Shown: positions 1-12,177, counted from the stretch's first letter. The stretch: 41,015 bases of DNA from Scedosporium boydii (GCA_002221725.1 NJFT01000299.1:1-41015); one strand, 5' to 3'. Numbers and translations are program-made. The notes: generated by a model from the sequence alone, not told the origin.

Positions 1-25
1 GCAGGTGGAAGAGAATGAGAGCAAA

Positions 26-36
26 GTACGAAGTAC
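26..36. repeat. Copy of dispersed motif GTACGAAGTAC
   Basis: This is the most symmetrical copy of a dispersed intergenic motif: GTAC arms flank a GAA core. The 9-base core TACGAAGTA, or its complement, recurs at 1697-1705, 4060-4068, 8393-8401, 17358-17366, 18178-18186, 30773-30781 and 32142-32150. All eight lie outside coding sequence. The function is unknown. Confidence 0.6.
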
Positions 37-492
37 CTAGTACAGATTGATGAATGAGAACGCACACCCTCCAGGTACTCCTGGTTTTGTGACAAGACAG
101 ACGGAGGTAAGAGAGGAGAGGAGACGGGAGGGGAGTGGGGAGAAGATCGAGTTGTCGAAGGCGATACGATCGTCCGGCCTGGGATGATCAAGGAGGCGAT
201 TTGGGGAACGGAGGGGGAATAGAGATGAACTACCAGTAAAGGAAAACGGAGAGTGGCGCTCGCAGTATGGGATGAGGTTGGGATTGACTCCGCAATGCTC
301 TTTTCCATCCCCCACCCCTGCGCCAGTATAGGATATTGTGATTCCTGGTGTGCGGGTCTTCTTTTTGTGGGCAGCTCCCGGGCCGTGTTGTCAAGTCTGA
401 TTCTTCGGCAGTTCAAGGTTCGGTTCAACACGGACCAAGGTGAGGTCCGGACCCCGAAGCTTTGATAGGTTCAAGACTTGCCTTGATTGAGA

Positions 493-612
493 CGTGTGTC
501 TGTGGGTCTGTGTGTGTGTGTGCCTGTGTGTGTGTGTGTCCGTCTGTGTGTGTCTGGTCCGTGTCTATGTCTGTGCCTACTTGTATGTGTATGCGAACTA
601 TGCATGTGTGTG
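493..612. repeat. Imperfect TG-rich microsatellite
   Basis: About 120 bases of interrupted TG dinucleotide repeat, with pure TG runs near 510-522 and 525-539. Open frames across it (Cys/Val-rich on plus, His/Thr-rich on minus) are artefacts of the repeat and not genes. Confidence 0.85.
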
Positions 613-1577
613 TACTCAGTATATGCGTAGGCGTGTGTGGGACTGAATGGAGGATGCTGGTCGAGGGACCGGACAAGAATGGGAGAATGGAAGAATGGGA
701 AAGGGATCCTTGACACCGATTGATGTAAGGCTCCCCAAATGGGCAAGTATGTCATCTCCATCTTACGAAGCGCATGTCATTCTCGTCTCCTCTCGTCCAT
801 CTTCCTCGTCATTCTGCAGCATCTCGCATTGTGCCATCGAGCATTTTTCCCATTTGCTGCTGTCCGATCGGCCGCCCGGAGTCCATTCCTTCTTCCGACC
901 CTCTTCTTGACGTTTGCTTCAGACTGGGCGATAATAATCTACAATACGATAGAAGAGAATCAGATGTTTTTTCCATGTCAACCGTCACAACGTCACAAGC
1001 TAGGTGGACCTCGCGATCCTTCCCAAGGACACCTTTGACACCTTTCCGGGCCCCCGGTTTGCTTTTTCATTTTGTCCACTTCCTCTTTGAGCTCTGAGCT
1101 CATCCACTCTTGGCATGAGGCAGTTGAAATTGGCCTCTCTACAATCCGAATGGGGATAGACTGGTCGACGATCCTAGCCTCTTTCGGATACGAGGCGGTT
1201 AATCTTGATCTTGATGGTCATGATATTACATGTCAAAGAGGCGCTCAACGGGAGCTTTCTAGAAGAGGGGTAAATAAGATGGGCGTCGTGGATGGAGATG
1301 AAGGAGGGGAGCGGAGATGCAGCGTCAGCGCAGCCACAGGAGATTTGCAATAGCCTCAACAAAGAGTGTTGCACAAGGAACGCAGATAGAGTCGTATTCT
1401 GGGAGGAAAGCCAGGGACAGGGGGTTCATGTGAGGTAAGATAGACGCCCTGTGCTCCCCCTCGTTTTCTCCATTTTCCATTTTCTGGGTGCTGCGACTTT
1501 GTGTTCAATTGTTGGGACGGGGTCCCTGATATTTGCATCCGTGCATACGAAGATGGCAGCGTAAGGCAGAGAATAGC

Positions 1578-1613
1578 GTCTCTCGTCTCTTGTCTCTTGT
1601 CTCTTGTCTCTTG
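1578..1613. repeat. TCTCTTG tandem repeat
   Basis: A 7-base unit, GTCTCTT, is repeated about four to five times head to tail, the first copy degenerate. It lies in the gene-poor left flank. Confidence 0.85.
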
Positions 1614-4600
1614 ATAAGACGTCATGCAATTGGGGTTACCTTGAAGCTTTGAAGGCTTGCGGTCGATGGAGAGAGCAAACCTCTCCCGCGCAGAGCTACT
1701 TCGTACTATCACGAACGTCATTGCTCACACTCGCACTCACACTTGACAGAGTACTTCCTACGTTCTCCTCTCCCCTCTCCTCTCCCCTCTCGCCCCCCTT
1801 CCCACCCACCAATTCCTCGAAGAAGTCAACATCTCGAGAGCGGACATCCTCCAGTCGCTCAGTCACATGCTGGCGCACATGTTCCCCTTCCCCCCCCTCG
1901 ATCTGACGGATGCGGTGCTGCAGAACCCCGGACCTCCCTCACCCACCACCGACAGCCCAAAGGGGAAGTCTTACGCCCACCGGACGGGTAGCAATCTACT
2001 CCATTCCAGGAAATGAGAAGGAGGTTGCCACCAAATGGAACTCCTCTTCTTGCATGCTGTGGAACTTGGAAGGGGTTGCAGAAGAGCCTCATGGCTTCAC
2101 CGGGATACCGGAAAAGCCCTACCCAGGGTCACATTCCAGATGAACCTACTTCGTCCTTCGTAAACCCCCCTGTCCTTGGAGTCAGTAGGGCCAAGGAATT
2201 TGTCGATATGAAACCCTCTTTTTTTTCTGATTTTTGTCAATTGAGATGGTCGAAGATGTCGTATTCCTCATCATCCTCTTGACCAGAGTCTGTTCGCAGC
2301 GTAGCGCTGTCGTCAGCGTCAGCAACTCGATGAACCCGGTGAAGAGAAAACCATTCTTTCAACAGGTGATTTTTATCCCCGGGATATCCGACCAGAGTTG
2401 CATCTTCGTTATTATTTTCTTTTTTTCTTTCTTTTCTTCCTTTTTTTCCCTTCAATCGAAGGAGATGGTGAATAAACCTCCTGATGGATCAGAACGAGAG
2501 AACGCAATGCAGCACCTTCATCAAGAGCCTGCTACTACTACTAGTGTAGTGGAAAGGTGGTCTCCATTCTCGCTGTAACCAGTCGCACTGGGACATGGGC
2601 CGCAAGAGTCGATGTCGACATCAATGACTTCGGAGAAGCACTTTCCAAAGACGGACTATCGCCGACATAAACCGCGTTAGCGAGCGCAGCAGGCCTTATG
2701 GGTGCGGTTGGCGTTGAGAGCGCGCAAGCCACCGGACGGGACAAAGTGCAACACCAGGCTGTGTTGCTGTGTTGCTGTGTTCTTCCACCTCTTGTGGTCT
2801 TTTATTTATTTTATTTATTTATTCTCGATGCAAGACACATGAGACATGTAGGAGGGGGGCCATACTTGATCGACGCTGCATACGCCAGCATACGACAAAG
2901 TGTATTCCCTCTGCTTCATAGGTCAATGCCCATACCTCCCATTGGCCCGCCCTCCCTCCCTCTTCCTCTTGCCCCCTTATCTACGCCTCGGCGAGTCGAT
3001 GTTGACACCCGCCTTGCAAGGCTGGAGGAAAGCCGTTCCCTTTTTTGGCTCACCCGCCGCATGCAATCTTGAGAACCCGCAGCGTGATGAAGATGACAAC
3101 CGCACCTCTCCTCTTTTTCTCTCCTCCTCCCCACCTCCATCCTGGTGTAGAGGTGGGAGCTTTGACTTTCCGGTTTGAGAAACCCGCGATTGAGGACAAG
3201 AGATGATCCTCATAGGAAGAGATAGCAAAATGAGGTCTTGTTTCGGTGTTCAAGCCACAAAAGTGTGCCACCTGCATTGTCTGATGACATACCGGGAGGA
3301 GCAACTGAAAGAGGCAATAGGCTTTTGCTCGTTTCATCTCGGTGCAGATATCCCGGCAATTTGGAGAGAGATTCGTACTCTGGTATCTTCGTTCTTCATG
3401 TCGGTGATGGACAAAATGGAAATGCTTGCGAAAAAAAAAAATGGAAGAAAAAGAGAAGGAAAGAAATTGTGATGGAAAATGAGATGTGCAAAAGAAACTG
3501 GCTGAGACTTGACCACGAAATAAGATATGAGCAAACTAGAGACAAAAAAGCTCCGGATGTTCAGAGTAGCATTCGTACCTTGCTTGCGGTATCCGGGGAG
3601 AGCTTTTAGCTTCCTGCGACGTAACTCTTAATATCTCTATTATAGGGGAAACCCTCAAGGATGGCCGCCTTCATACTGGACAGCACTAATAGCTAGACCT
3701 CAACTTTTTCCTCCGCCCCATCTTGGCCCAAGATGTAGAGAAGAACGGGCAGCATCTCGGGATGCTTGCAGTGGTATTCGGGACCACCACAAAGAGTATG
3801 AAGACGGCGAGATAGGCTTTCTTGCATCCGAGAGCACATCGGTGGCAACCAGAAGCTAGTCCTCCACTTCCAAGGAACCCCCCCTTTCAATCCATGAATC
3901 CATGAGAGATGGCCTTCGTAACCAACCCCATAACCCCATTCGAGCCCATCCAGCCTGGCACTCCCCCCTCCCGCCACCCGCGTCCAGTGCCATATTACCA
4001 GCAGATTCCTCACATCATAATGCCAAGTTACGCCACCATCTGGTTTAGACATATGGAGGTACGAAGTATATTCGCATCCTGACCGGGTTCAGTCCAGAAG
4101 GCTTATGCACCAAGGCCAAAGAAGGAGGAGGGTGGGGGAGAGGAGGGGGAGTGTGGACGGGAAAAGGGAAAATAGGCAGAGGGAGGTTGGTAGCGAGAGG
4201 GGGAGGCGCCCAGTCTTGAGGCGAAGAACAGGAAACTTGGCCCTGCGGGTCTCACTTCACGTTGCTTTTCTTTCAGGTGTGCTGGAGGGCTTTCGAACCG
4301 TGGGCCGTGTTAGACAGACACCCACGCCCCCAAAAGATGAGAGGCCATCCACCCCAAGAGTCACTAGTTCCTAGGCAAGATGGAGGGGAGGGCATGTAGT
4401 ATCAACACTGCTAACACCGGGGAGTGTAAGCCCCTGCAAGAGCTAAAAAGGCTGGAGCTTGGGCCAGAAACAACATCTTCCCTTGTCGCGAAAGTAGACA
4501 GTTAAGCACACTGCATCGAACCTCATCTACACTACTGTGTAAGTCGAGATTCGAGGAGCGGGAGGGTGGGCACCTTGTCGTGTTGAGTTAAACCCATTTG

Positions 4601-6182
4601 TTTGATTCAGAAGACGAAAATGTATCTCCACAGAATGGGGAAATTTTGCATATGCCCGCATGAAATGATCCCGGCTGTTTCTTATTATTGTTCATCTTCG
4701 AAAGAAAGAAGGCGAAGGAGAGAAAAGGAAGAAGGACAAAAAAAGCATGCAAACACGGGACGAGTATGCACCAATGGCCTTATCAGACGAACTGCATTAC
4801 CTCTCTTAGATTGATGGGTCACTTCATGGCGTAATGAGCAGCTCTTGGAAAGTAGACCTACACCTTTTGGTAGTTGGGGGAGCTACAAGTAGTTGAGATT
4901 ATGACGAGGAAGTAAAACCGAAATGACAGGCAGCGTGGCTGTCATGGCGTCGGTCTTGAAGATGCCCCCCCCCCCTTTTAGAGGAAGAATGGGGAGTGAG
5001 GTGGAGGGGGTGAGAAAAAGGTCTGGATCGGTCACATCTCGCAGACGGAGAAGATGGGAATACGATACGCGAGATGAGAAATGAAGACTCTTTCTCGGAA
5101 ACCGTACATTCCACTTTCTGCACTTCTAGCGTAAGGGTTGACCAAGCCCTACAATTCTCAGATATTGTTGAGATCAGATGTAGTTAGTGGCAGTAAAACT
5201 AGATCAGTGTGTCCATGGAAACGGCAGGGTGGCCAATAACACTGAGACACGCAGTCGGCTGATGATATTCTGCACAGAATACCAATGCCAGGCTGCCCTA
5301 GTAACTCAACAACTTGCAGCAAATATCTCGCCATTCATCCACGCCCATTGCTATTGCGCCGTGGATGGCGACGCCAGCGGATAGCAAGAAACACTGGTGC
5401 CGTAGTAGACTCCGTCCACCTGAGGAGCACTAGGAAAGCAGGACGGGAAATGCGGACGAAGGGGCGAAGAGGACGAAACACTAGGCCATCTTGAAAATGC
5501 ATGCAAGTTCCAGAACCATAGTGCCAGGGAGAGACCTGACACGACACGTAATCGGATCAACAGGTCGGGGTGTAGTGCTAGTGTCCTCAGCCTCCGCATT
5601 CTTGACTTTGCATTGGTTTTGAGTCTCGGGGAAGCAAAGCCGAGAAACAAGAGCAGAAGCCATCAAGACCGGCAGTCTTGCGAATTTGGAGATATCTCGT
5701 TATCTTGTCTCTCGTGGAAGCTTGCGTTCCACGTCATGGCATGAACCATTTGCATGCAGCGTTTGACTCACGTGCCACGCACGAAGCGGCGCGAGAAGAT
5801 CACGAGAGAGAAGTCGTAGTAAGGTGAAAAGTTCAAAGTGGAATGGCTCTATATTCAGTGCGCGCGTGAGCGCTCGGTATATTCTTGTCTAGTAAGACTG
5901 GGTAAGTAGTGTATATGATGGATGGTACAGGTTCGACACCGAAGATCGTGCATGTATATGAGACTGACGGCCCGAAAATGGCTAACGCTGCCTGGGGCTC
6001 GTACGAAAGCGATATGTGGCCCTCACGAGAGATCAACATGTCAAAACTAGCGGTTTCGAAGGGAGCACCTCGTGAGCAGGCCGCGTAGAAAGGAGTATGT
6101 TTCGCCGACCAAGTGGCCGGTGCCAGCGTCAGGTCAGGACCTTTCGCCAAGCAACTGTAGATCAACGCCGGCGGAACGGACA

Positions 6183-7221
6183 CTACACGACCTCAACCCA
6201 TCGAGGAAGGTAGAACCTGACGTTCTCGTACACCAAGAACGTCACCCAAGTAGCAGGAAGCACCCTCACGACTCCAGTCATGAGACCCCTGTAGAATCCC
6301 CTAACGCCCTCCTCCCGCCATATCCTCACAACAACCTGGCCGACGCCCCTCCCGAACCTCTCGTCGGCGTCGTAATTCTGCATCCTGCTCCTCAACACCT
6401 GCTGCGGGTACGTCACAGCGCCCGCGACGAGCTTCGCCAAGCTCGAAATGACGAGCGTCGACTCGGTCGTCATCATCTCCTTCTGACTCTCGCCCCTCCG
6501 GCCCCTCTGTCCGAAATACATGCGTTTCGCCGGCTCGTACACGGCGAATTGCACGGCCCCGTGGGATACGCCGAGGAGACTGACGCCGAGGCCGCGGTAG
6601 AAGCCGGAGATGCCTTCGGTCTTGAAGAGCCGAGCTGCGCCGGACAGCATGCCGGGGTAAGCGCCCTGCGCTGAACGGTCCGACGAGAGGATGCGCGTCT
6701 TGAGGACCCAGATAGGGTTCGTCATAACCTGCGTCAGGGCTCCCGCAATCCCGGAGGCTATGAAGTAGTCGGCCGGATTGAGCTTCGCCTTGATTGAGGA
6801 CGAAGACGGATGGTCCGCGTTTAGGCCCTTCCATGTCGCGAGGGTGCGTTCGGCGCGGGTCTTGAAGAAGAAGAAGATGGACCAGCTCGCTGCGTTTCCG
6901 ACGAGGTTCGGGGTCAAGCCGCGGTAGAGGGAGGCAATCGGATGAGGGGTACGGATCATGTCCCGGATGATGGCCTTTGTGGTGATTTGCGATCCTCCGT
7001 TCAGGGTGCTTCGGTGTACTAAACAAGGAGGAGGGAAGCGCAGTTAGTATTATGGCACCGCCCCCGATTGGGAGGTGAAGGGCTGGGGAAGACAAACTTT
7101 GCATCCGAGTCTTGACAATGTCGAGAGGATGCACGACTAGAGTGGCTATTGAGCCAGCCGTGAGGCCAGCGATGGACTCGACTCCGGCGGGAGTAAGGCC
7201 CGCATGATTGGACGCACCCAT
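6183..7221 (-). CDS. FLX1: Mitochondrial FAD/folate carrier, FLX1/SLC25A32-like
   Basis: Predicted inner-membrane carrier of the SLC25 family, importing FAD and/or folate into mitochondria. The CDS is join(6183..7018,7098..7221) on the minus strand, 319 residues, close to the family's usual 300-320. The start is the ATG at 7221; the frame upstream offers only non-ATG codons. The three tandem carrier repeats are visible from their signature motifs: HPLDIVKTRMQ (about residue 30-40), NPIWVLKTRI in repeat 2 and YPQQVLRSRMQ in repeat 3. The PIWVLKTR and PQQVLRSR forms are characteristic of the FLX1/SLC25A32/pyrimidine-carrier branch rather than of ADP/ATP carriers. The intron begins with GTTTGT and ends in TTTAG. 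Substrate assignment within this branch is inference; membership of the carrier family is certain. The 200-codon frame on the opposite strand is a shadow. Confidence 0.9.
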
Positions 7222-7819
7222 GGAAAGATCATGTAAGTTGGTATTTATATTGACTCGCACATGATCATTACCAGGTCGCTATCATGATGGCGAGGGCGAT
7301 GATTGTGCGGTGCGGTGCGGTGCGATGCGTGCGATGCCACTGGGTTGTGCTTTGAAGGCGATTTGTAACGGACATTTTTTTCTCTTCCAGGCCGAGCTTC
7401 GAGGCAGAGCTCGGGTAGCGCAGGCGCAGATCAATTGTGACGTCGTCCGAAATTGCCGCCAGATTTTCGGGACAATTTTTAGAGGATTGAACGGACCAGC
7501 AAGGATTCACCTACGAAAATATCCAAATGGACGAGAAACAGAGAAACAGAGAGAGAGAGAGAGAGATCGAGTTAAAAAGGATTTCGAGTTAACCTGCTAC
7601 ATGCATACAGGGAGAGAGAACATGACTATTATTACAGATCCGTTGCCGGCTTCTCGTGCGGCAAACAGAGTGGAATCATCAACCTGGGCCTTTATGGCCC
7701 TCTATCCCCCTATTTTCCGTTTCGTATCAAGACATCTTCGTAGACTGAAATGCGGTTCCGATCATCGGGTCCCGTGGCATTTTGATTATGGCTATTCGGT
7801 GAATGGGTTGGGTTGGTGT
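7222..7819. other. Intergenic: FLX1 upstream / TOM7 downstream
   Basis: About 600 bases between two minus-strand genes, holding the promoter and 5' UTR of the carrier and the 3' UTR of TOM7. Two simple repeats are visible: a GCGGT-type tandem (about 7307-7322) and a GAGA tract (about 7550-7567). A 216-codon plus frame crosses it and continues antisense through TOM7; its composition does not look like protein. Confidence 0.6.
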
Positions 7820-8246
7820 TTAGAAGAGAGGCGAGATGAGTCTACCATCAGGTCAGTACAGATCAAAACCAAAACGTCGTCGAGAGCTATCGTTCTGTCG
7901 TCTTACCGGATGAGAGATGGCCTGGGCTCGCTGCGAGTGTATCCTATATGTAAAGTGTGAGTAGACAATCTCTTATCGTGGATCAGCATCGTCGCCCGTA
8001 CCAAGGTAGAGGATCAGGGGGATGTAGCCACTAAACGGAGGGTCAGGTTAGCATTGCTCGCACTCGGAAGCCTGAGATGGATGAAGACATACTAGTGAAT
8101 GGCGACCCTAGAGATCTCCATGACGCGGCCAATGCGCTCCTGTTTCCTCAATATCAGCAAACCTGTACCGCGGCGTAGAAGCTGTCGTGGTCGGATGGGC
8201 GACGTCGTACCTTGGACTCTTCGGAGAGGGTGAAAACGGGAGACAT
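7820..8246 (-). CDS. TOM7: TOM7, mitochondrial import receptor subunit
   Basis: Small tail-anchored subunit of the outer-membrane translocase, which modulates assembly and stability of the TOM complex. The CDS is join(7820..7841,7907..7943,8002..8030,8093..8139,8211..8246) on the minus strand, giving 56 residues. The five exons are 22-47 nt, so no single frame reveals the gene. The assembled protein starts MSPVFTLSEESKERIGRV and carries the family core AIHYGYIPLILYLGYTRS, which contains the membrane segment, then ends RLISPLF; yeast Tom7 likewise ends near a LLSPLP motif. Every junction keeps frame and has GT..AG borders (GTACGA, GTATGT, GTACGG, GTAAGA donors). It is divergently oriented to ELP2 with 434 bases between the start codons. 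Confidence 0.93.
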
Positions 8247-8680
8247 TGTAATGGATTAAACTCGTGTGGCTTCGAGCGATATTGTGTTTCTGGTAACGTC
8301 GATAGACTTGGTGCGTCCTCTTATGAGCAGCGAAAACGAAAGCGGTGTGTGATGTCGAAGATGACTGTTGGAAGGAGTGCAGCAGTAACTTGTACGAAGT
8401 AGAGAGCAAGTTCAAATGCGATCACAGTCACGCCTGCCAAAAATTCACATCTCGTTCAAAAAATTCAATTGGTCCGTGCACTGACAGCTTTTTTTGACTT
8501 TGCCCTTCACCGAGGATGGTTTCGGTGACAAGCCAATGAAAGGGAAGATATTGGGTTCATCTTCACACAGCGACTCATCTCATCAAGAACAGGTCAAAAT
8601 CTAGTGGAGGATTTTCTACTTCCACTGATACTGCTCCATAAAAAAGGGGAGAAATTATTTATTATTTTTTTCTTTCCAAA
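8247..8680. promoter_or_regulatory. Divergent TOM7-ELP2 promoter region
   Basis: These 434 bases separate the start codons of TOM7 (leftward) and ELP2 (rightward), so both promoters and 5' UTRs must lie here or overlap. One TACGAAGTA motif is at 8393-8401, and an AT-rich stretch (8640-8675) precedes the ELP2 start. No clear TATA box was assigned. Confidence 0.6.
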
Positions 8681-11325
8681 ATGGCAGGGAAATCCCCAAA
8701 AGTAGAGTATTTATCTACAGGTGCAAACAGGCACAGCTCCATTGGCGATTGGAATACAGATGGCGTTTTAGCTTTTGGTGCAAACAACAATGTTGCCTTG
8801 TGGCGGCCAGAGGTGAGTCGATTCCAAGGGAAGTCGGGGATGAAATGAAACGAAATACACCTTCTAACTTAAAATCAGTCATCCTCTCCCAAGGGAATAA
8901 GTACGGTCCTGAGCGGCCACACAGGCGTCCTCAAGGTAGTCAAGTTTCTGCCTAGAGCCAGCGAAGACCAAGTATCCTACCTCGTCACCGGCGCCGACGA
9001 TCTGAAGCTCAAGCTGTGGTCGATAAGTGACGACCTCTCGGAATGCAAGTGCCTTCAGACCGTCGACTCGCACTCTACACCCATCACATCCCTGGCCGTG
9101 TTAAAGTCATGGTCCAAGCCTGGCCCTGTGATTCTAGCTTCCGGCGGTGCAGACGAGACCGTTAGGATATGGAAGTTCGACGCCGGCCAGATCCACCCCC
9201 TCCAGACCATCAAAACCAACCGGGAACCTCGGTACATTCCGCTATCTCTGGCCCTGACCACGCTCGGTAGCGATAGCAATACCCTGGTCCTTGCCGTGGG
9301 AGGAACGAGAAAGACGATACATGTATATGCCGCCAGCGCACTTGATGAGACTATCGAATTCCAACCGCAGGCGACACTATCCGGTCACGAAGATTGGATC
9401 CGATGTCTTGACTTCACACTCGAGAGGAGGGAGGACGGGCCCGGCGACCTGCTATTGGCCTCTGCTAGCCAGGACAAGTATATCCGCCTCTGGAGACTCC
9501 ATGAAGGAACTCAACTGCCCGAGTTGTCAGCCGCCGCCGCCTCAGATCCGCTAAGAAACGCCTACCTCCCAGGGAAAGCCCCGTCCAATAAAGCCCACAG
9601 ATTAAAAGTTCGCGACAGGGACTTTTCTATCACATTCGAGGCTCTACTCTTGGGCCATGAGGATTGGATTTACTCTGTGCAGTGGCACCTCGGCGCAGAT
9701 GGCGTGTCCAAGTTGCTCTCAACGTCTGCGGACAACTCCCTCGCCATCTGGGAGCCTGATCCTGTGACCGGTATCTGGGCTAGCACGACCCGCCTGGGCG
9801 AGATCAGCCGCGATAAGGGTGCCACGACGGCGACTGGCAGTATTGGTGGCTTCTGGACGGGTCTCTGGAGGGCCGATGGGAAATCAATGGTTTGTCTCGG
9901 GCGCACGGGAAGCTGGAGGCGTTGGGACTATAGCGAAACGAACGAGAGATGGGAGCCCGCCATCGCTGTAACAGGGCATACAAAGGCCATTACTGGCATT
10001 TCGTGGTCAAGGAACGGCGCATACCTCTTGTCGACGAGTTCCGATCAGACCACACGCCTCCACGCCGTGTGGACGGCAGGTGGACAGAATACCTGGCACG
10101 AAATGTCCAGGCCGCAAATTCACGGCTACGACTTGAACTGCATCGATTCGCTGAGGGATACCGAGTTCGTCTCGGGAGCCGACGAGAAGCTGATGCGTGT
10201 GTTCCGGGAGCCTAGGGCCGTGGGTCGACTGCTGAACAAGCTCTGTGACTTTGGTCAGTCCGGCGTCGAGGAGATGCCCGACGCCGCCAACATTCCCGTC
10301 CTCGGACTCTCCAACAAAGCCGTAGACGCCGAGGACACTCCCGTGCCCGAAATCGCCGGCCCAGGCTCAGGGACAGACAACAACCCGGGCGGTGGTGAGA
10401 CGGTCGACACGGCCACCGCCGCACTGCGGTCGGCCCTCGACATCGATCGTCCGCCCTTTGAAGACGCTCTGTCCAAGTACACGCTCTGGCCCGAGATCGA
10501 GAAGCTCTACGGCCACGGCTACGAGATATCTTGCCTAGCCGTAAGCAACGACGGCACGCTCATCGCCAGCGCCTGCAAGGCCAGCTCGGTGAACCACGCC
10601 GTCATAAGACTCTTCGAAACGGAGCGGTGGACCGAGGTCAAGCCCCCGCTCGTCGCTCACTCTCTGACGGCCACGCGTTTGCGATTCTCGCCGGATGATA
10701 GATTTCTCCTGAGCGTCGGGCGAGATAGGCAGTGGGCCGTTTTCGAAAGGGATGCGGAGGATCGGACGAAGTATGCGCCGTTGCAGCTGAACCCTAAGGG
10801 CCATGCTAGGATGATACTTGATGGCGCGTGGGCTCCGTCGTCCGAGGAGGATGTGCCTCGAGCTTTCGCTACCGCCGGCAGAGATAAGCAGGTCAAGACG
10901 TGGTTGGCGAAGGACATTGAGGGGAAGTTGGCCTTTTCGGCTGCTACTACGATTCCTTCGAAGTATCCTGTGACTGCGATTGATTTCCTCCGGACGAGGA
11001 GCAGGGATGGCTACTATGTCCTCGCTGTTGGTAACGAAGCTGGGCAGCTGTCTATCTACACCCTCGACTCCAGGGATCTGTCCGTAGTGTCTGAAGTACA
11101 CCTGGATGAGTCGTGAGTTTTCCTTGTCTTTCCTCTATTTTTTTTTTCTTTTTTTTTTTTTTTATCCGTATTTCCTGCTAACCGTACAACAGCCTATGCC
11201 CTTCCAAGGCAGTCCTCCAACTTGCCTGGCGACCGACCAAAGCAGAAGAGAGACTAGAGGGCCATGATCTAGCCATTGCTAGCGAGGATACATGTTTGCG
11301 GATATACCACTTTGACGACATCTAA
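8681..11325 (+). CDS. ELP2: Elongator complex protein 2 (WD40)
   Basis: Scaffold subunit of the six-subunit Elongator complex, which modifies wobble uridines of tRNAs. CDS join(8681..8812,8879..11112,11193..11325), 832 residues; yeast Elp2 is 788. The ATG at 8681 has a good context (CAAAATGGC) and is followed by the typical Elp2 start, with a first beta-propeller strand NNNVALWRP near residue 40. WD40 blades are recognisable throughout, for example STVLSGHTGVLKVVKF, LASGGADETVRIWKF, LLASASQDKYIRLW, LLGHEDWIYSVQWH, LLSTSADNSLAIWE and, after a linker rich in Pro/Gly/Asp near residues 455-520, LYGHGYEISCLAVS. Two seven-bladed propellers are expected for the family. The last exon supplies the final strand (LAIASEDTCLRIYHF). 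The second intron contains a long T tract. Confidence 0.95.
11137..11163 (+). repeat. Poly-T tract inside ELP2 intron 2
   Basis: An almost uninterrupted run of T (broken by one C) between the donor at 11113 and the acceptor ending at 11192. It is a length-variable site and a likely source of sequencing error, but it is intronic. Confidence 0.85.
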
Positions 11326-11699
11326 ATCAATCCAAAAAGGAGAGAGAATAAAGCGTAGAACAAAACGGGGATATGGGTTATTACTATTATTAGCCCCGGG
11401 GCAGAAAAGTATATACATTTGCATTAGGGCATCTATAAGGCATTATAGGGATAAACGAGTAAAGAGAAGGAAACGGAGAAAGTGACGATAGTCTCCTCCC
11501 CGCTTGCGCCCCGAGAATTAAGGAAGAACGAGTCCTCAACGCCCAACCCTTCATTATGCATGAGGTTCTCTCCTCTCATCCAGCAATACCGCGGGATCTA
11601 GGGATCTAGACAAAAAGGAAACTTCTCGCCCAAGCACTCCGCACGGCCATCTAAAAGGAAAAAAAACTGTCGAATCGTGCCCACCTCTTTGCATTTTGT
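11326..11699. other. Convergent 3' region ELP2 / ssSPT
   Basis: 374 bases between the stop codons of two converging genes, presumably both 3' UTRs. Nothing else was seen in it. Confidence 0.6.
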
Positions 11700-12177
11700 T
11701 CATAAGTCCCTTATCATCTCCGTCGCAGCCTCTACAACAGAACTAGCCGTCGACGTCCCCGCATTCAAGGCGCCCTGCGCAAGGGTATGAACGGCATCCT
11801 TTGTCAATTCCAAGACGTCGACGCTATCTCCGTGGGCGTAGAACCAGGCGCGGTTCATGAGGAAGATGATGTGGTGGGGGAGGTAGAGGATCGTTGCGAT
11901 GGAGGTGAGACTGGCGAGGAGGAAGACGAAGGACCCTGTTTGTTTCACATTCTGTTAGTCTCGTCGATTTTCTATTTCATTATAAGTTCTATTATTTTTT
12001 TTTCTTCCTCCATTCCATTCCCTTTGGTGCTCGGAATTGGAAGCGTAAGAAGAAAGGGGGAGGGAGCGTACAGAAGATGAACTTTTCGAACGGGGTGTAG
12101 ATGTAGACGCTGAAGGTGACTTCGAGCTGATACTTCTTGAGCTCAAGCCACCGGACAAACGAAGCGAGGAAAGACAT
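11700..12177 (-). CDS. Serine palmitoyltransferase small-subunit-like protein
   Basis: Predicted ER membrane protein of the SPT small-subunit (ssSPT/SPTSS) family, which stimulates serine palmitoyltransferase, the first enzyme of sphingolipid synthesis. CDS join(11700..11935,12072..12177) on minus, 113 residues. The N-terminal half matches the family layout: a short amphipathic start (ASFVRWLELKKYQLEVTFSV), the YTPFEKFIFW motif corresponding to the LEPWERTVFN-type motif of human ssSPT, one hydrophobic segment (about residues 35-52) and LYLPHHIIFLMNRA, comparable with the MPQHIMAIL segment of human ssSPTa. The C-terminal 45 residues are an Ala/Thr/Asp-rich extension that animal proteins lack. 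The intron (GTACGC...AACAG) is 136 nt. The family call rests on motif similarity recalled from memory. Confidence 0.82.

Larger units (their letters stand above)
1..6182. other. Gene-poor 6.2 kb left flank
   Basis: No gene model could be supported here. Open frames are short (120 codons or fewer), none shows a recognisable domain, and no chain of frames joined by credible splice sites was found. The stretch holds a TG-rich microsatellite near 493-612, a TCTCTTG tandem tract near 1578-1613, an A-run near 3430, a C-run near 4967-4976 and three copies of the motif TACGAAGTA (27-35, 1697-1705, 4060-4068). The last few hundred bases, up to 6182, probably include the 3' UTR of the minus-strand carrier gene. 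A small multi-exon gene could still be hidden, as TOM7 shows elsewhere in this window. Confidence 0.5.

Noticed and set aside
5925..5945. Possible tRNA B box GGTTCGACACC
   Set aside because: The flanking bases do not form a T stem and no A box or acceptor stem is found at the right distance.
1..6182. RIP-degraded transposon
   Set aside because: No AT-rich bias, no terminal repeats and no transposase or reverse-transcriptase fragments could be seen.
6072..6674. 200-codon plus frame over the carrier gene
   Set aside because: Lies opposite the well-supported FLX1-like exon and shows no domain.
7310..7960. 216-codon plus frame
   Set aside because: Runs across simple GA repeats and antisense to three TOM7 exons; no domain, unlikely composition.
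10535..11101. 188-codon minus frame over ELP2
   Set aside because: Opposite the WD40 coding exon; no recognisable protein.
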